Of a stretch of DNA of 64,000 nt, positions 39,645-48,461 are shown one piece after another. The translations under genes were made by a program, and so were the position numbers. Location of the stretch: contig SUZG01000004.1 of the NCBI GenBank assembly GCA_015060015.1, positions 1 to 64,000 of the forward strand, in the 5' to 3' direction. A model generated the notes under the pieces. That model had not been told where the DNA came from. It made no database searches and saw only the letters and a program-made list of their open reading frames with translations. The stretch's first letter is position 1, and the number at the start of each line of letters is the position of its first letter. The DNA is from Rikenellaceae bacterium. Its GTDB lineage: Bacteria; Bacteroidota; Bacteroidia; Bacteroidales; Rikenellaceae.

Positions 39645-40715
39645 ATGAAGAAGTATAATTTTAATGCCGGACCCTCTATCTTGCCGGACGTGGTGCTCGA
39701 AGCAGCCGCAAAAGCGATTATTGATTTTGACGGAACAGGACTCTCCCTGCTCTCGATATCGCATCGTACTCCCGAGTTTGAGGCTGTTGTAGCCGATGCA
39801 AAAAATCTGTTTAGAGAGTTGCTCTCTATTCCCGAAAATTATCATATATTCTTCGTAGGTGGCGGTGCCAGCACGCAGTTTTTCCATATTCCTGCCAACT
39901 TCCTCAAAGGTAAGGCCGGCTATGTAGATACAGGCGTTTGGACAAAGAAGGCCATCAAAGAGGCTAAGAAATATGGCGAGGTTGAGATCGTCGCTTCGTC
40001 GGCAGATAAGAACTATAATTACATTCCCAAGGGGTACACCATTCCCGAGGATCTGGACTATTTCTATATATGTGCCAACAATACAATCTATGGTACGGAG
40101 TATAAGGTGGATTTGGACTCTCCGGTACCTATGATTGCCGATATGAGTTCTGATATTTTGAGCCGACCCGTCGATGTGTCGAAATATGCATTGATTTATG
40201 GCGGAGCACAGAAGAACCTTGCTCCTGCGGGTGTTACCTTTGTAATCGTTCGCGATGATATGTTGCAGCGAGTTGTGCGAGAGTTGCCTACAATGGTCAA
40301 TGTCAATACTCACGTCGAGAATAACTCTATGTTCAATACACCACCGGTATTCCCTATCTATGTGTTGCGTGAGACATTGAAGTGGATGAAGGCCGAGGGC
40401 GGTTTGGAGGAGATCTATCGCCGCAATGTAGAGAAGGCTGCCCTGCTCTATGACGAGATTGACCGTAACTCTTTATTCAGGGGCACTGTCGAGAAAGAGG
40501 ATCGTTCATTGATGAATATCTGCTTTGTAATGACCGAGGGTAATGAGGATTTGGCTCCCGAGTTCTTGGAGTTTGCCAAGTCAAGGGGTATGGTCGGAAT
40601 CAAGGGCCACCGTCTGGTAGGTGGTTTCCGAGCATCGTGCTACAATGCTTGTCCGAAGGAGTCTGTTGAGGCTCTGGTTGCTTGTATGCAGGAGTTTGAG
40701 CAGATGCATAAATAA
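39645..40715 (+). CDS. serC: Phosphoserine aminotransferase
   Basis: This 356-residue fold-type I PLP enzyme converts 3-phosphohydroxypyruvate to phosphoserine. It starts [18 protein letters not shown], typical of SerC. The PLP Lys is in [15 protein letters not shown] (about residue 191), and the substrate-binding region includes SISHRTPEF and [15 protein letters not shown]. Length is normal. It is the first gene of an operon with serA and DUF1015. A promoter is at 39557-39587. Confidence 0.97.
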   Translation: MKKYNFNAGPSILPDVVLEAAAKAIIDFDGTGLSLLSISHRTPEFEAVVADAKNLFRELLSIPENYHIFFVGGGASTQFFHIPANFLKGKAGYVDTGVWTKKAIKEAKKYGEVEIVASSADKNYNYIPKGYTIPEDLDYFYICANNTIYGTEYKVDLDSPVPMIADMSSDILSRPVDVSKYALIYGGAQKNLAPAGVTFVIVRDDMLQRVVRELPTMVNVNTHVENNSMFNTPPVFPIYVLRETLKWMKAEGGLEEIYRRNVEKAALLYDEIDRNSLFRGTVEKEDRSLMNICFVMTEGNEDLAPEFLEFAKSRGMVGIKGHRLVGGFRASCYNACPKESVEALVACMQEFEQMHK

Positions 40716-40757
40716 AAAGATTAGGTAAATCGTGTAATATATTAACACATAACGATT

Positions 40758-41681
40758 ATGAAAATTCTTGTTGCGACCGAAAAACCCTTTGCGAAAAAGG
40801 CAACTGATGGTATAAAGGAGATATTTTCTGCGGCAGGATACGAGGTTGTCTTGCTGGAAAAGTATAGCGATAAGGCTCAGCTGTTGGAGGCTGTTGCCGA
40901 TGTTGATGGACTGATTATCCGCAGCGATAAGGTTACTGCCGAGGTGCTGGATGCTGCCAAGTGTTTGAAGATTGTCGTTCGTGCGGGTGCGGGTTACGAT
41001 AATGTGGATTTGGCTGCCGCTACGGCAAAGGGCGTTGTTGTGATGAATACCCCCGGTCAGAATTCAAATGCCGTTGCCGAGTTGGCTCTGGCTATGATGA
41101 TATATATGGCTCGCAACCGCTTTACTCCGGGTACGGGAGCCGAGTTGCAGGGTAAGACTGTCGGAATACACGCTTATGGTAATGTCGGTCGTCTTGTTGG
41201 TCGCAAGGCGAAGGCTCTTGGTATGAATGTGATTGCTTACGACCCGTTCATTACCGATGCTGTGGTATTTGAGAATGATGGCGTTGAGCAGGTAGGTAGT
41301 GTTGAGGAGCTTTATGCTGCATCTGATTTCCTATCATTGCATATCCCTGCTACGGAGCAGACCAAAAAGTCAATCAACTACAAGCTTATGATGTCTATGC
41401 CCAAGGGTGCTACTTTGGTGAATACGGCTCGTAAGGAGGTTATCGACGAGGATGGCGTCAAGGCTGCGATGATGGAACGCACCGACTTGAAGTATGTTAC
41501 CGACATAGCTCCCGATGCTGTTGCGGAGTTTGCCGAGTTGCTTGGTAGCAGATTCTTCGCAACGCCCAAGAAGATGGGTGCCGAGACTGCGGAGGCTAAT
41601 ATCAATGCAGGTCTGGCTGCCGCACGTCAGATTGTCGATTTCATAGAGAATGGCAATACCAAATTTCAAGTAAACAGATAG
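40758..41681 (+). CDS. serA: D-3-phosphoglycerate dehydrogenase, short form
   Basis: This 307-residue D-2-hydroxyacid dehydrogenase starts the serine pathway by oxidising 3-phosphoglycerate. The NAD-binding glycine motif is GIHAYGNVGRLVGRKA (about 136-151), and the catalytic Arg is in VNTARKEVIDEDG. It has no ACT or other C-terminal regulatory domain, so feedback inhibition by serine must differ from E. coli SerA. The usual C-terminal catalytic TPHxGAxTxEA motif reads FATPKKMGAETAEAN: Lys replaces the catalytic His. Context (serC 42 bp upstream, DUF1015 3 bp downstream) supports the assignment. Confidence 0.93.
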   Translation: MKILVATEKPFAKKATDGIKEIFSAAGYEVVLLEKYSDKAQLLEAVADVDGLIIRSDKVTAEVLDAAKCLKIVVRAGAGYDNVDLAAATAKGVVVMNTPGQNSNAVAELALAMMIYMARNRFTPGTGAELQGKTVGIHAYGNVGRLVGRKAKALGMNVIAYDPFITDAVVFENDGVEQVGSVEELYAASDFLSLHIPATEQTKKSINYKLMMSMPKGATLVNTARKEVIDEDGVKAAMMERTDLKYVTDIAPDAVAEFAELLGSRFFATPKKMGAETAEANINAGLAAARQIVDFIENGNTKFQVNR

Positions 41682-41683
41682 TT

Positions 41684-42925
41684 ATGGTACGAGTAAAACC
41701 TTTCTGCGGAATACGTCCGCCCAAAGAGTATGCCCACGAAGTGGCTTCAAGACCTTACGATGTGTTGAATTCTGTTGAGGCAAAGGCCGAGGCTACTGAA
41801 CGTTCATTATTACATATAATCAAACCCGAAATTGATTTCGACCCTATCGCTGATGAACACTCGGAGGAGGTGTATCAGAAGGCGATGGAGAACTTCCGTC
41901 TGTGGAAGGAGAGAGGCTGGTTGCAGCAGGATGAGGAGGAGTATTACTATGTATATGCCCAGACGATGAGTGGCCGCACGCAATATGGTATTGCTATGTG
42001 TTGCCATTTTGAAGACTATCTGTCGGGTGCTATCAAGAAACACGAGCTTACCCGTCCCGACAAAGAGGAGGATAGAATGATTCACGTTCGCAATCAGAAG
42101 GCCAATATCGAGCCTGTATTCTTCACCTACCCCGATGATAAGGAGATTGATGCTATCGTGGCGAGTGTTGTCGATAATCAGGAGCCTGATTATGATTTTA
42201 CCGCCGAGGATGGTTTCGGACATCATTTCTGGGTCATTCGCGACAAGGATAAGAATCGCCGTCTGACAGAGTTGTTTGCGGCTATTCCTGCTCTCTATGT
42301 GGCTGATGGTCACCACCGCACCGCTGCTGCTGCCCGCGTAGGTCAGGAGTGTATGCGAAACAATCCCAACCATACGGGTAATGAGGAGTATTGCTATTTT
42401 TTGGCTGTTACGTTCCCCGCTTCGCAGTTGCGAATTATCGATTATAACCGTGTCGTGAAGGACTTGAACGGCCTTACGGAGGAGGAGTTGCTTGCTCGCT
42501 TGGAGGAGTCGTTTGAGGTGAAGAAGATGGGCAAGGATATCTATACGCCTACTATGTTGCATAACTTTGCGATGTATCTCGCCGGCGACTGGTATAGCCT
42601 TTCGGCAAAGGAGGGTACTTACAATGATGCTGACCCGATTGGTGTGCTGGATGTAACGGTGCTCTCTGATTTGGTGCTGGATAAGATTTTCGATATCAAG
42701 GATTTGCGAACATCAAAGCGAATAGACTTCGTAGGCGGCATCCGCGGTTTGGGCGAGTTGCAGCGTCGTGTTGATAGTGGCGAGATGAAGGTTGCTTTTG
42801 CTCTCTACCCTGTGTCGATGCAGCAACTTATCGATATTGCCGATACGGGAAATATTATGCCGCCGAAGACCACTTGGTTTGAGCCGAAGTTGCGTTCAGG
42901 CGTTGTGATTCATTCGTTTGAATAA
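41684..42925 (+). CDS. DUF1015-family protein, probable serine-pathway enzyme
   Basis: This 413-residue soluble protein belongs to DUF1015. It starts VKPFCGIRPPKEYAHEVASR, typical of the family, and carries the conserved motif YVADGHHRTAAA with Asp208, His210, His211 and Arg212. The DGHHR motif resembles the active-site motif of ParB/sulfiredoxin-fold free-serine kinases, so a phosphotransfer role on serine or phosphoserine is possible. The gene starts 3 bp after serA and is the last gene before a strong terminator. No serB-type phosphatase is in the window, so it is a candidate to fill that step. This role is inference. Confidence 0.9.
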   Translation: MVRVKPFCGIRPPKEYAHEVASRPYDVLNSVEAKAEATERSLLHIIKPEIDFDPIADEHSEEVYQKAMENFRLWKERGWLQQDEEEYYYVYAQTMSGRTQYGIAMCCHFEDYLSGAIKKHELTRPDKEEDRMIHVRNQKANIEPVFFTYPDDKEIDAIVASVVDNQEPDYDFTAEDGFGHHFWVIRDKDKNRRLTELFAAIPALYVADGHHRTAAAARVGQECMRNNPNHTGNEEYCYFLAVTFPASQLRIIDYNRVVKDLNGLTEEELLARLEESFEVKKMGKDIYTPTMLHNFAMYLAGDWYSLSAKEGTYNDADPIGVLDVTVLSDLVLDKIFDIKDLRTSKRIDFVGGIRGLGELQRRVDSGEMKVAFALYPVSMQQLIDIADTGNIMPPKTTWFEPKLRSGVVIHSFE

Positions 42926-42968
42926 CGATAGAGATCGTGGCTGTTGAGGCTATGAATATTGATTTGAG

Positions 42969-43004
42969 GTATGCTGTCCGTTTGTGGGCAGCATACTTTT
43001 TTTT
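42969..43004 (+). terminator. Terminator of the serC-serA-DUF1015 operon
   Basis: GTATGCTG and CAGCATAC plus TCC/GGG form the stem, followed by eight T. It lies 44 bp after the DUF1015 stop. Confidence 0.9.
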
Positions 43005-43099
43005 GTCGATTTTGCTGTCGGGAAGAGTGTGTGCTGGCGATGTTTGTGTCATTATGTTGAAAAAACTTTCTCTTGAGGTTGAATTTTTTATAATTAAAG

Positions 43100-43130
43100 T
43101 TTGTATTTCGCTTTTAATTTGTTATATTTG
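43100..43130 (+). promoter_or_regulatory. Promoter of the 2-oxoacid:ferredoxin oxidoreductase operon
   Basis: TTTG (43100-43103), a 19-bp spacer and TATATTTG (43123-43130) form an exact consensus Bacteroidota promoter. It lies 35 bp before the ferredoxin-subunit ATG. Confidence 0.75.
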
Positions 43131-43164
43131 TGAGAGAAAATTATAATTTTTATTAATATAAACT

Positions 43165-43392
43165 ATGGCAAAGATAAAAGGACTCGTGGTTATCGACAAG
43201 GAACGCTGTAAGGGTTGCGAGGTGTGTGTGGCATCTTGTCCTTGCAATGTGTTGGGATTGTCGCCAGAGGTAAACGGCAAGGGTTATAACTATGCCGTTA
43301 TGGTTGAGCCGGACGCTTGTACCGGTTGTGCATCGTGTGGTATTATATGCCCCGATAGTTGTATTGTTGTTTATCGTCAAAAAGTCGAATAA
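43165..43392 (+). CDS. 2-oxoacid:ferredoxin oxidoreductase, ferredoxin-type (delta) subunit
   Basis: This 75-residue protein has two [4Fe-4S] motifs, CKGCEVCVASCPCN (about 13-26) and CTGCASCGIICPDSC (about 52-66). It fits the small ferredoxin subunit of 2-oxoacid oxidoreductases (KorD/VorC/PorD type), which passes electrons from the TPP subunit to free ferredoxin. It is first in the four-gene operon, with the alpha subunit starting 1 bp after its stop. Confidence 0.92.
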   Translation: MAKIKGLVVIDKERCKGCEVCVASCPCNVLGLSPEVNGKGYNYAVMVEPDACTGCASCGIICPDSCIVVYRQKVE

Positions 43393-43393
43393 T

Positions 43394-44485
43394 ATGGCAG
43401 AGAAAGATGTAAAATTGATGAAGGGTAATGAAGTGATAGCCCACGCTGCCGTTCGTTGCGGTTGCGACGGTTATTTCGGCTACCCTATCACTCCGCAGTC
43501 GGAGGTTATGGAGACGCTTATGGAGTTGCGTCCCTGGGAGAGTACCGGTATGGTCGTTTTGCAGGCCGAGTCGGAGGTCTCTTCTATTAATATGGTATAT
43601 GGCGGTGCCGCTACGGGCAAGAAGGTGATGACCTCATCATCAAGCCCCGGCGTGAGCCTTATGAGTGAGGGTATGAGTTATATCGCCGCTTGTGAGCTGC
43701 CTTGTCTGGTTGTTAATTGCCAGCGTGGAGGCCCGGGCTTGGGTACTATCCAGCCATCACAGGGTGACTATTTCCAGGCTTGTAAGGGCGGTGGTCATGG
43801 TGACTATCATTTTATCGTCTTGGCCCCCTCTTCTGTTCAGGAGATGTATGATTTCGTAGGTCTTGGTTTTGACCTCGCCTTCAAGTATCGTAATCCTGCT
43901 ATGATTTTGGCGGATGGTGCTATCGGTCAGATGATGGAGAAGGTTGTGATGACACCACAGCAGCCTCGTCGTACCGAGCAGGAGATTATCGAGCAGTGTG
44001 GCGAGTGGGCTACCACAGGTAAGGGTGCCCGCAAGCAGGGCTTGGTATGTACTTCGTTGGAGTTGAAGTCGGAGCTGATGGAGAAGATCAACGAACGTCT
44101 GCAAGCGAAGTATCGCCTTTTGGAGGAGCAGGAGGCTCGCTGGGAGGAGATTGAGTGCGAGGATGCCGACTACATCATCGTAGCATTCGGTTCATCGGCT
44201 CGTATCTGCTCTGCTACCGTTGAGCAGGCTCGTAAGGAGGGTTTGAAGGTCGGTTTGTTGCGTCCTATCACTCTCTATCCATTCCCCTCAAAGCCGTTGC
44301 AGAAGCTGGCCGAGAGAGGTGTTAAGGGCTTTGTGTCGGTTGAGTTGAACGCCGGTCAGATGGTTGAGGATGTGCGTTTGGCAGTGAATGGTAAGGCTCC
44401 GGTTGTGCATTATGGCCGTATGGGTGGTATGATGTTCAATCCGGACGATGTATTACAGGAGGTAAAGAAGAATTTTGTAAAGTAG
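43394..44485 (+). CDS. 2-oxoacid:ferredoxin oxidoreductase, alpha subunit (VorB/KorA-type)
   Basis: This 363-residue subunit holds the pyrimidine-binding domain of the TPP enzyme. It has GYFGYPITPQSEVMETLM near the start, the segment VMTSSSSPGVSLMSEGMSY, and a transketolase C-terminal-like domain (about 250-360). The start ATG at 43394, in the TAATATG junction with the ferredoxin gene, gives the standard N-terminus MAEKDVKLMKGNEVIA; a longer frame from 43292 overlaps the ferredoxin coding sequence and is not supported. The substrate could be 2-oxoglutarate or branched-chain 2-oxoacids; sequence alone does not decide. Confidence 0.93.
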   Translation: MAEKDVKLMKGNEVIAHAAVRCGCDGYFGYPITPQSEVMETLMELRPWESTGMVVLQAESEVSSINMVYGGAATGKKVMTSSSSPGVSLMSEGMSYIAACELPCLVVNCQRGGPGLGTIQPSQGDYFQACKGGGHGDYHFIVLAPSSVQEMYDFVGLGFDLAFKYRNPAMILADGAIGQMMEKVVMTPQQPRRTEQEIIEQCGEWATTGKGARKQGLVCTSLELKSELMEKINERLQAKYRLLEEQEARWEEIECEDADYIIVAFGSSARICSATVEQARKEGLKVGLLRPITLYPFPSKPLQKLAERGVKGFVSVELNAGQMVEDVRLAVNGKAPVVHYGRMGGMMFNPDDVLQEVKKNFVK

Positions 44486-44492
44486 GAAGATT

Positions 44493-45266
44493 ATGGCAGA
44501 GATAGAGATAAAGGCCGAGAATATGGTTTATTCAAAGCCGAGACTTATTACCGATGAGGTTATGCACTACTGTCCGGGTTGTAGCCACGGAACAGTACAT
44601 AAGCTCGTTGCCGAGGTTATTGATGAGATGGGTTTGGAAGGCTCTACCATAGCTGTATCGCCCGTAGGTTGTTCGGTGTTTGCATACCGCTACATCGATG
44701 TCGATTGGATTGAGGCGGCTCATGGACGTGCTTGTGCTGTTGCGACGGCTGCAAAGCGTCTTAACCCCAAGAATTTGGTACTTACCTATCAGGGTGATGG
44801 TGACCTTTCGGCTATTGGTACAGCCGAGACTATTCATGCTGCGGCTCGTGGCGAGAATATCGTTACTATCTTCATCAACAATGCGATTTACGGTATGACG
44901 GGAGGTCAGATGTCGCCTACCACCCTTCTGGGTATGAAGACAGCTACAACACCTTGTGGTCGTGATGCTCGTCTGAATGGTTTCCCATACAAGATTGCCG
45001 ATATGATGGCTCACCTCGATGGTGCTACCTATGTCACTCGTCAGAGTGTTCATACGCCCGCAAATGTGCGTAAGTGCAAGAAGGCTATCCGCAAGGCGTT
45101 TGAGAACTCGTTGGCCGGCAATGGTTATTCGTTGATAGAGGTTGTTGCTACTTGTAACAGTGGCTGGAAACTCTCGCCCGTAGCTGCCAATAAGTGGATG
45201 GAGGAGAATCTTATTCCGGAGTATCCTCTTGGAGATATTAAGTGTGCAGAGTTGCCAAAACAATAA
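44493..45266 (+). CDS. 2-oxoacid:ferredoxin oxidoreductase, beta subunit (TPP-binding)
   Basis: This 257-residue subunit binds the diphosphate of TPP. The Cys pair CPGCSHG is near residue 30, and the TPP motif GDGDLSAIG through FINNAIYGMTGGQMSPTT (about 107-148) is characteristic of KorB/VorA. TPP-Mg residues Asp and Asn are present. It starts 7 bp after the alpha subunit and precedes the gamma subunit by 18 bp. Confidence 0.94.
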   Translation: MAEIEIKAENMVYSKPRLITDEVMHYCPGCSHGTVHKLVAEVIDEMGLEGSTIAVSPVGCSVFAYRYIDVDWIEAAHGRACAVATAAKRLNPKNLVLTYQGDGDLSAIGTAETIHAAARGENIVTIFINNAIYGMTGGQMSPTTLLGMKTATTPCGRDARLNGFPYKIADMMAHLDGATYVTRQSVHTPANVRKCKKAIRKAFENSLAGNGYSLIEVVATCNSGWKLSPVAANKWMEENLIPEYPLGDIKCAELPKQ

Positions 45267-45284
45267 ACATAGGAGGTTAAGAGT

Positions 45285-45830
45285 ATGAAAGAGACTATTA
45301 TTATAGCCGGTTTTGGCGGTCAGGGCGTATTGTCAATGGGTAAGATTTTGGCCTATTCGGGCATTATGCAGGATTACGAGGTTACCTGGATGCCGTCGTA
45401 TGGTCCCGAGATGCGAGGCGGTACTGCCAATGTGACAGTTATTATTTCGGATAAGAAGATTTCTTCGCCTATCGCAAGTGTGTATGATACAGCCATTGTG
45501 CTTAATCAGCAGTCGTTGGATAAGTTTGAGGCTCTTGTGCGTCCGGGTGGCGTTTTGATTTATGATACCAATGGTATCGTGAATGCCCCTACCCGTACCG
45601 ATATTGAGGTTTATCGAATTGATGCTGCTGCCGAGTGTGCTCGCTTGGGTCAGGCAAAGATGTTTAATACGATGATTTTGGGCGGATTCTTGAAGGTTAA
45701 GCCTATCGTTGATATGGCTCATGTGATGGAGGGCTTGAAGAAGTCGTTGCCCGAGCGTGCCTGGAAGATGCTTCCACAGAATGAGGCGGCTATTCATCGC
45801 GGCGGAGAGATTATCTGCAAGGTAAGATAA
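45285..45830 (+). CDS. 2-oxoacid:ferredoxin oxidoreductase, gamma subunit
   Basis: This 181-residue protein is the gamma (POR) domain, with IIIAGFGGQGVLSMGKILAY at the start, the conserved SYGPEMRGGTANVTVIIS segment (about 39-56), and GGFLKVKPIVDMAHV later. It completes a delta-alpha-beta-gamma set in one operon. A terminator follows at 45854-45886. Confidence 0.94.
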   Translation: MKETIIIAGFGGQGVLSMGKILAYSGIMQDYEVTWMPSYGPEMRGGTANVTVIISDKKISSPIASVYDTAIVLNQQSLDKFEALVRPGGVLIYDTNGIVNAPTRTDIEVYRIDAAAECARLGQAKMFNTMILGGFLKVKPIVDMAHVMEGLKKSLPERAWKMLPQNEAAIHRGGEIICKVR

Positions 45831-45853
45831 TCCAAAGCGTTTGTTTAACAGTT

Positions 45854-45886
45854 GTGGCGGTCAGAGATGGCTGCCACTTTTGTTTT
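45854..45886 (+). terminator. Terminator of the 2-oxoacid:ferredoxin oxidoreductase operon
   Basis: GTGGC and GCCAC, extended by four further pairs including two G-T wobbles, form a stem with a six-base loop and a T-rich tail, 24 bp after the gamma-subunit stop. Confidence 0.6.
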
Positions 45887-45967
45887 ATTATTAATATGAT
45901 TTTTGGTAAAATGGTTGCGAGGAGTGATATTTTTTATAATATGTGCCGATATTTGGGAAAAATATAT

Positions 45968-45975
45968 TATCTTTG
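45968..45975 (+). promoter_or_regulatory. Candidate -7 box of the glycerol-1-phosphate dehydrogenase gene
   Basis: TATCTTTG matches TAnnTTTG, 78 bp before the ATG at 46054. No strong -33 partner is seen. Confidence 0.4.
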
Positions 45976-46053
45976 TTATTGAGCATATTATTGAAAATTG
46001 AGTTTTGCAGGGCGTAATTGATTGAGCCACGCACAACTACTGAATAAAATTGT

Positions 46054-47400
46054 ATGAATAACAACCAACGAGTGGCTAGGGCCTTGTCAGCCGCAACCGA
46101 TACGGTTGCTCTGGAAATCGGCATCGACATCCTGGATAAAGTTCCAGTGATGTTCAAGGAGCATTTCCCCGGCAGAAAGGCTATGGTCGTGGCTGATAAA
46201 TATACCTGGCAGGCCGCTGGTGAGGCCATACAGGCCTATTTGCAACAATCTGATATAGAATGCGAGGAGCCTTTTATATTCGATTACCCCAATTTCCACG
46301 CCGAGTGGACCTTTGTAAAGATGCTTGACGACAGATTGGCATCGACCAACGCTATCGCCATAGCTGTCGGCTCGGGTACTATCAACGATTTGTGTAAGCT
46401 CTGCTCTTACCGTCAGTATCGCCAGTATATGTGCGTCGCTACGGTAGCATCTGTCGATGGATACTCCTCATTCGGAGCCTCTATCATTCACAAGAATATG
46501 AAAAAGACCTTCACCTGCCCTGCTCCGAGGGTTATCCTTGCCGATGCGGGTGTGATGTCGAAGGCTCCTGTGGAGATGACGGCTGCCGGTTATGCCGATC
46601 TGGCGGCGAAGATACCTTCGGGTACGGAGTGGATGCTGGCCGATTTCTTAGGTGTGGAGCTTGTGCATAATGTGGCGTGGCATATTGTTCACGACGGCTT
46701 AAAGGAGTCGTTGTCGGATCCTGTTGGCGTTGCTGAACGCCGTCCGGAGGCTATTGCTACACTTGTCGAGGGTTTGATGTTGAGTGGCTTTGCTATGCAG
46801 GCGGCACGTTCGAGTATTCCCGCTTCGGGTACAGAGCATCTGTTCAGCCATTTATGGAATATGCGTGGTCATACATATAACGGCCGCACTCCATCGCACG
46901 GTTTTCAGGTCAGCGTAGGTACGCTTATGATGTGTGCTATGTTTGACGAGATGTGCAAGACCGACTTCTCGAAATTGGATGTGAGGGCTTGCGTGTCGCT
47001 GTGGAAGAATCGCCGTCAAATGCGTCACGAGGCAGAGGATTTGTTTGAGGATATGCCCTATGGCGACTATGTCATTGCCGAGTCTATGGCTCGCTATAAG
47101 GATAAGGAGGAGGTTCGCCGTCAGTTGCAGCTGATGAAGGATAACTGGCCCGATATTAAGGAGATGTTGCAGGAGCACTGCTTCACTCACGAACAGATGT
47201 ATCAGCTTCTCTCCACCGTCGGAGCCCCCACCTCGCCCGAGCAGGTAGGTATCTCGCTTGAACAGATGCGTTCCGATGTGGCTATTGTCCGTCATATCCG
47301 CAACCGTTTCACAATGTTTGACATCGGTCTTTATGCCGGTAAGTTGCAGGATTGGACTGCCGGTGTCTTTGGCGAAGGCGGCATCTGGGAGATAAAGTAA
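46054..47400 (+). CDS. sn-Glycerol-1-phosphate dehydrogenase-like (EgsA/AraM family)
   Basis: This 448-residue protein matches the iron/zinc-dependent dehydrogenase superfamily branch that reduces dihydroxyacetone phosphate to sn-glycerol 1-phosphate. NAD-binding features are IAVGSGTINDLCKLCSY (about 108-124) and CVATVASVDGYSSFGASI (about 128-145). The metal-ligand region is AAGYADLAAKIPSGTEWMLAD, with later His ligands in GTEHLFSHLWNM and RTPSHGFQVSVG. It is transcribed alone. The product is the glycerol phosphate enantiomer of archaeal lipids; in B. subtilis AraM feeds PcrB. No prenyltransferase partner is in the window. Confidence 0.88.
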   Translation: MNNNQRVARALSAATDTVALEIGIDILDKVPVMFKEHFPGRKAMVVADKYTWQAAGEAIQAYLQQSDIECEEPFIFDYPNFHAEWTFVKMLDDRLASTNAIAIAVGSGTINDLCKLCSYRQYRQYMCVATVASVDGYSSFGASIIHKNMKKTFTCPAPRVILADAGVMSKAPVEMTAAGYADLAAKIPSGTEWMLADFLGVELVHNVAWHIVHDGLKESLSDPVGVAERRPEAIATLVEGLMLSGFAMQAARSSIPASGTEHLFSHLWNMRGHTYNGRTPSHGFQVSVGTLMMCAMFDEMCKTDFSKLDVRACVSLWKNRRQMRHEAEDLFEDMPYGDYVIAESMARYKDKEEVRRQLQLMKDNWPDIKEMLQEHCFTHEQMYQLLSTVGAPTSPEQVGISLEQMRSDVAIVRHIRNRFTMFDIGLYAGKLQDWTAGVFGEGGIWEIK

Positions 47401-47433
47401 AAAGGGGTAGATAAAGAGGAACAGATAAAAGAT

Positions 47434-47461
47434 AAAAGAGCAGAAGAAATTCTGCTCTTTT
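47434..47461. terminator. Bidirectional terminator between the EgsA-like gene and fmt
   Basis: AAAAGAGCAGAA and TTCTGCTCTTTT form a perfect 12-bp stem with a four-base loop. A T-run follows on the plus strand. It lies between convergent genes ending at 47400 and 47496. Confidence 0.85.
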
Positions 47462-47495
47462 GTGTTTTTTGTTCTATGTTCTATTCCGTATCCTA

Positions 47496-48461
47496 TTATT
47501 CAAATCGATACTCCTCGATGTCGCGAAGGCCGAGCAGCAACTCTTTATTGGTCATACGGCGTTTGCCGGCCATCTGCATAGAGTGAATATGAATAATACC
47601 GTTGCCACAGACAACCTCGATGTTCTCTTTGCCATCTGAAAGAATCGTACCAACAGCGTGTGATGCTGTTTTCGGCTCAAACTTCACCTCGAAAATCTTT
47701 GCCGAGCCGACCTCCTCGCCTGCTTTGCTCAATGCACCCCACGCTGCGGGGTAAGGCGACAGACCGCGTACAAAATTGACGATACGTTCGCCCTCCCATG
47801 ACCAGTCGATGCGACAATCCTCCTTAAAGATTTTTGGAGCAGGCTTTAATGACGACTCGTCGTAGTGCATCTGCTCGATGGCTGTGTAGTTGCCCTCGGC
47901 AATCTTCTCTACGGTCTCCACCACCAAATCACAGCCTGCCGTCATCAACTTGTCGTATAGCGTGCCGACATTATCCTCGGGCAGAATAGGCATCCTCTGC
48001 TGCCCTATTATCGCACCCTTGTCAATCTCGTGATTTAGAAGGAATGTCGTGATGCCACTCTCCTTTTCGCCATTCATTATGGCCCAGTTTATAGGGGCAG
48101 CACCTCGGTACTGCGGGAGCAGTGAGGCGTGCAGATTGAACGTGCCAAGACGAGGCATTGCCCAAATAACCTCGGGCAGCATACGGAATGCTATGACAAT
48201 GCCCAGATCGGGATTTAACTCTAGCATAGCGGTTACGAACTCCTCGCTTTTGAGCTTCTCGGGTTGCAGAATGGGCAATCCCAACTCGCGTGCGGCGACC
48301 TTGACATCGCTTTCGTGAATCTTCTGACCTCTGCCGGCGGGTTTGTCGGGAGTGGTTACGACGGCTACGACATTATAGCCATCCTCGACCAGACGACGAA
48401 GTGACGCAACGGCAAATTCGGGCGTACCCATAAATACTATGCGTAAATCCTTACCTCTCAT
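47496..48461 (-). CDS. fmt: Methionyl-tRNA formyltransferase
   Basis: This 321-residue enzyme formylates initiator Met-tRNA. It has IVFMGTPEFAVASLRRLVE (about 8-26), the catalytic core NLHASLLPQYRGAAPINWAI (about 110-129) with the formyltransferase His, and a C-terminal tRNA-binding domain (about 210-320). The start overlaps the stop of the upstream LptF/G-type gene by one base, so the two are translationally coupled. Confidence 0.97.
   Translation of the reverse strand: MRGKDLRIVFMGTPEFAVASLRRLVEDGYNVVAVVTTPDKPAGRGQKIHESDVKVAARELGLPILQPEKLKSEEFVTAMLELNPDLGIVIAFRMLPEVIWAMPRLGTFNLHASLLPQYRGAAPINWAIMNGEKESGITTFLLNHEIDKGAIIGQQRMPILPEDNVGTLYDKLMTAGCDLVVETVEKIAEGNYTAIEQMHYDESSLKPAPKIFKEDCRIDWSWEGERIVNFVRGLSPYPAAWGALSKAGEEVGSAKIFEVKFEPKTASHAVGTILSDGKENIEVVCGNGIIHIHSMQMAGKRRMTNKELLLGLRDIEEYRFE

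Noticed and set aside
39621..40313. 230-codon frame antisense to serC
   Set aside because: A shadow of serC codon usage; the sense strand encodes a clear aminotransferase.
41810..42562. 250-codon frame antisense to DUF1015
   Set aside because: Shadow of a conserved sense gene; no family similarity of its own.
43292..43393. 34-residue extension of the VorB-type subunit
   Set aside because: Overlaps the ferredoxin gene in another frame; the standard N-terminus begins at ATG 43394.
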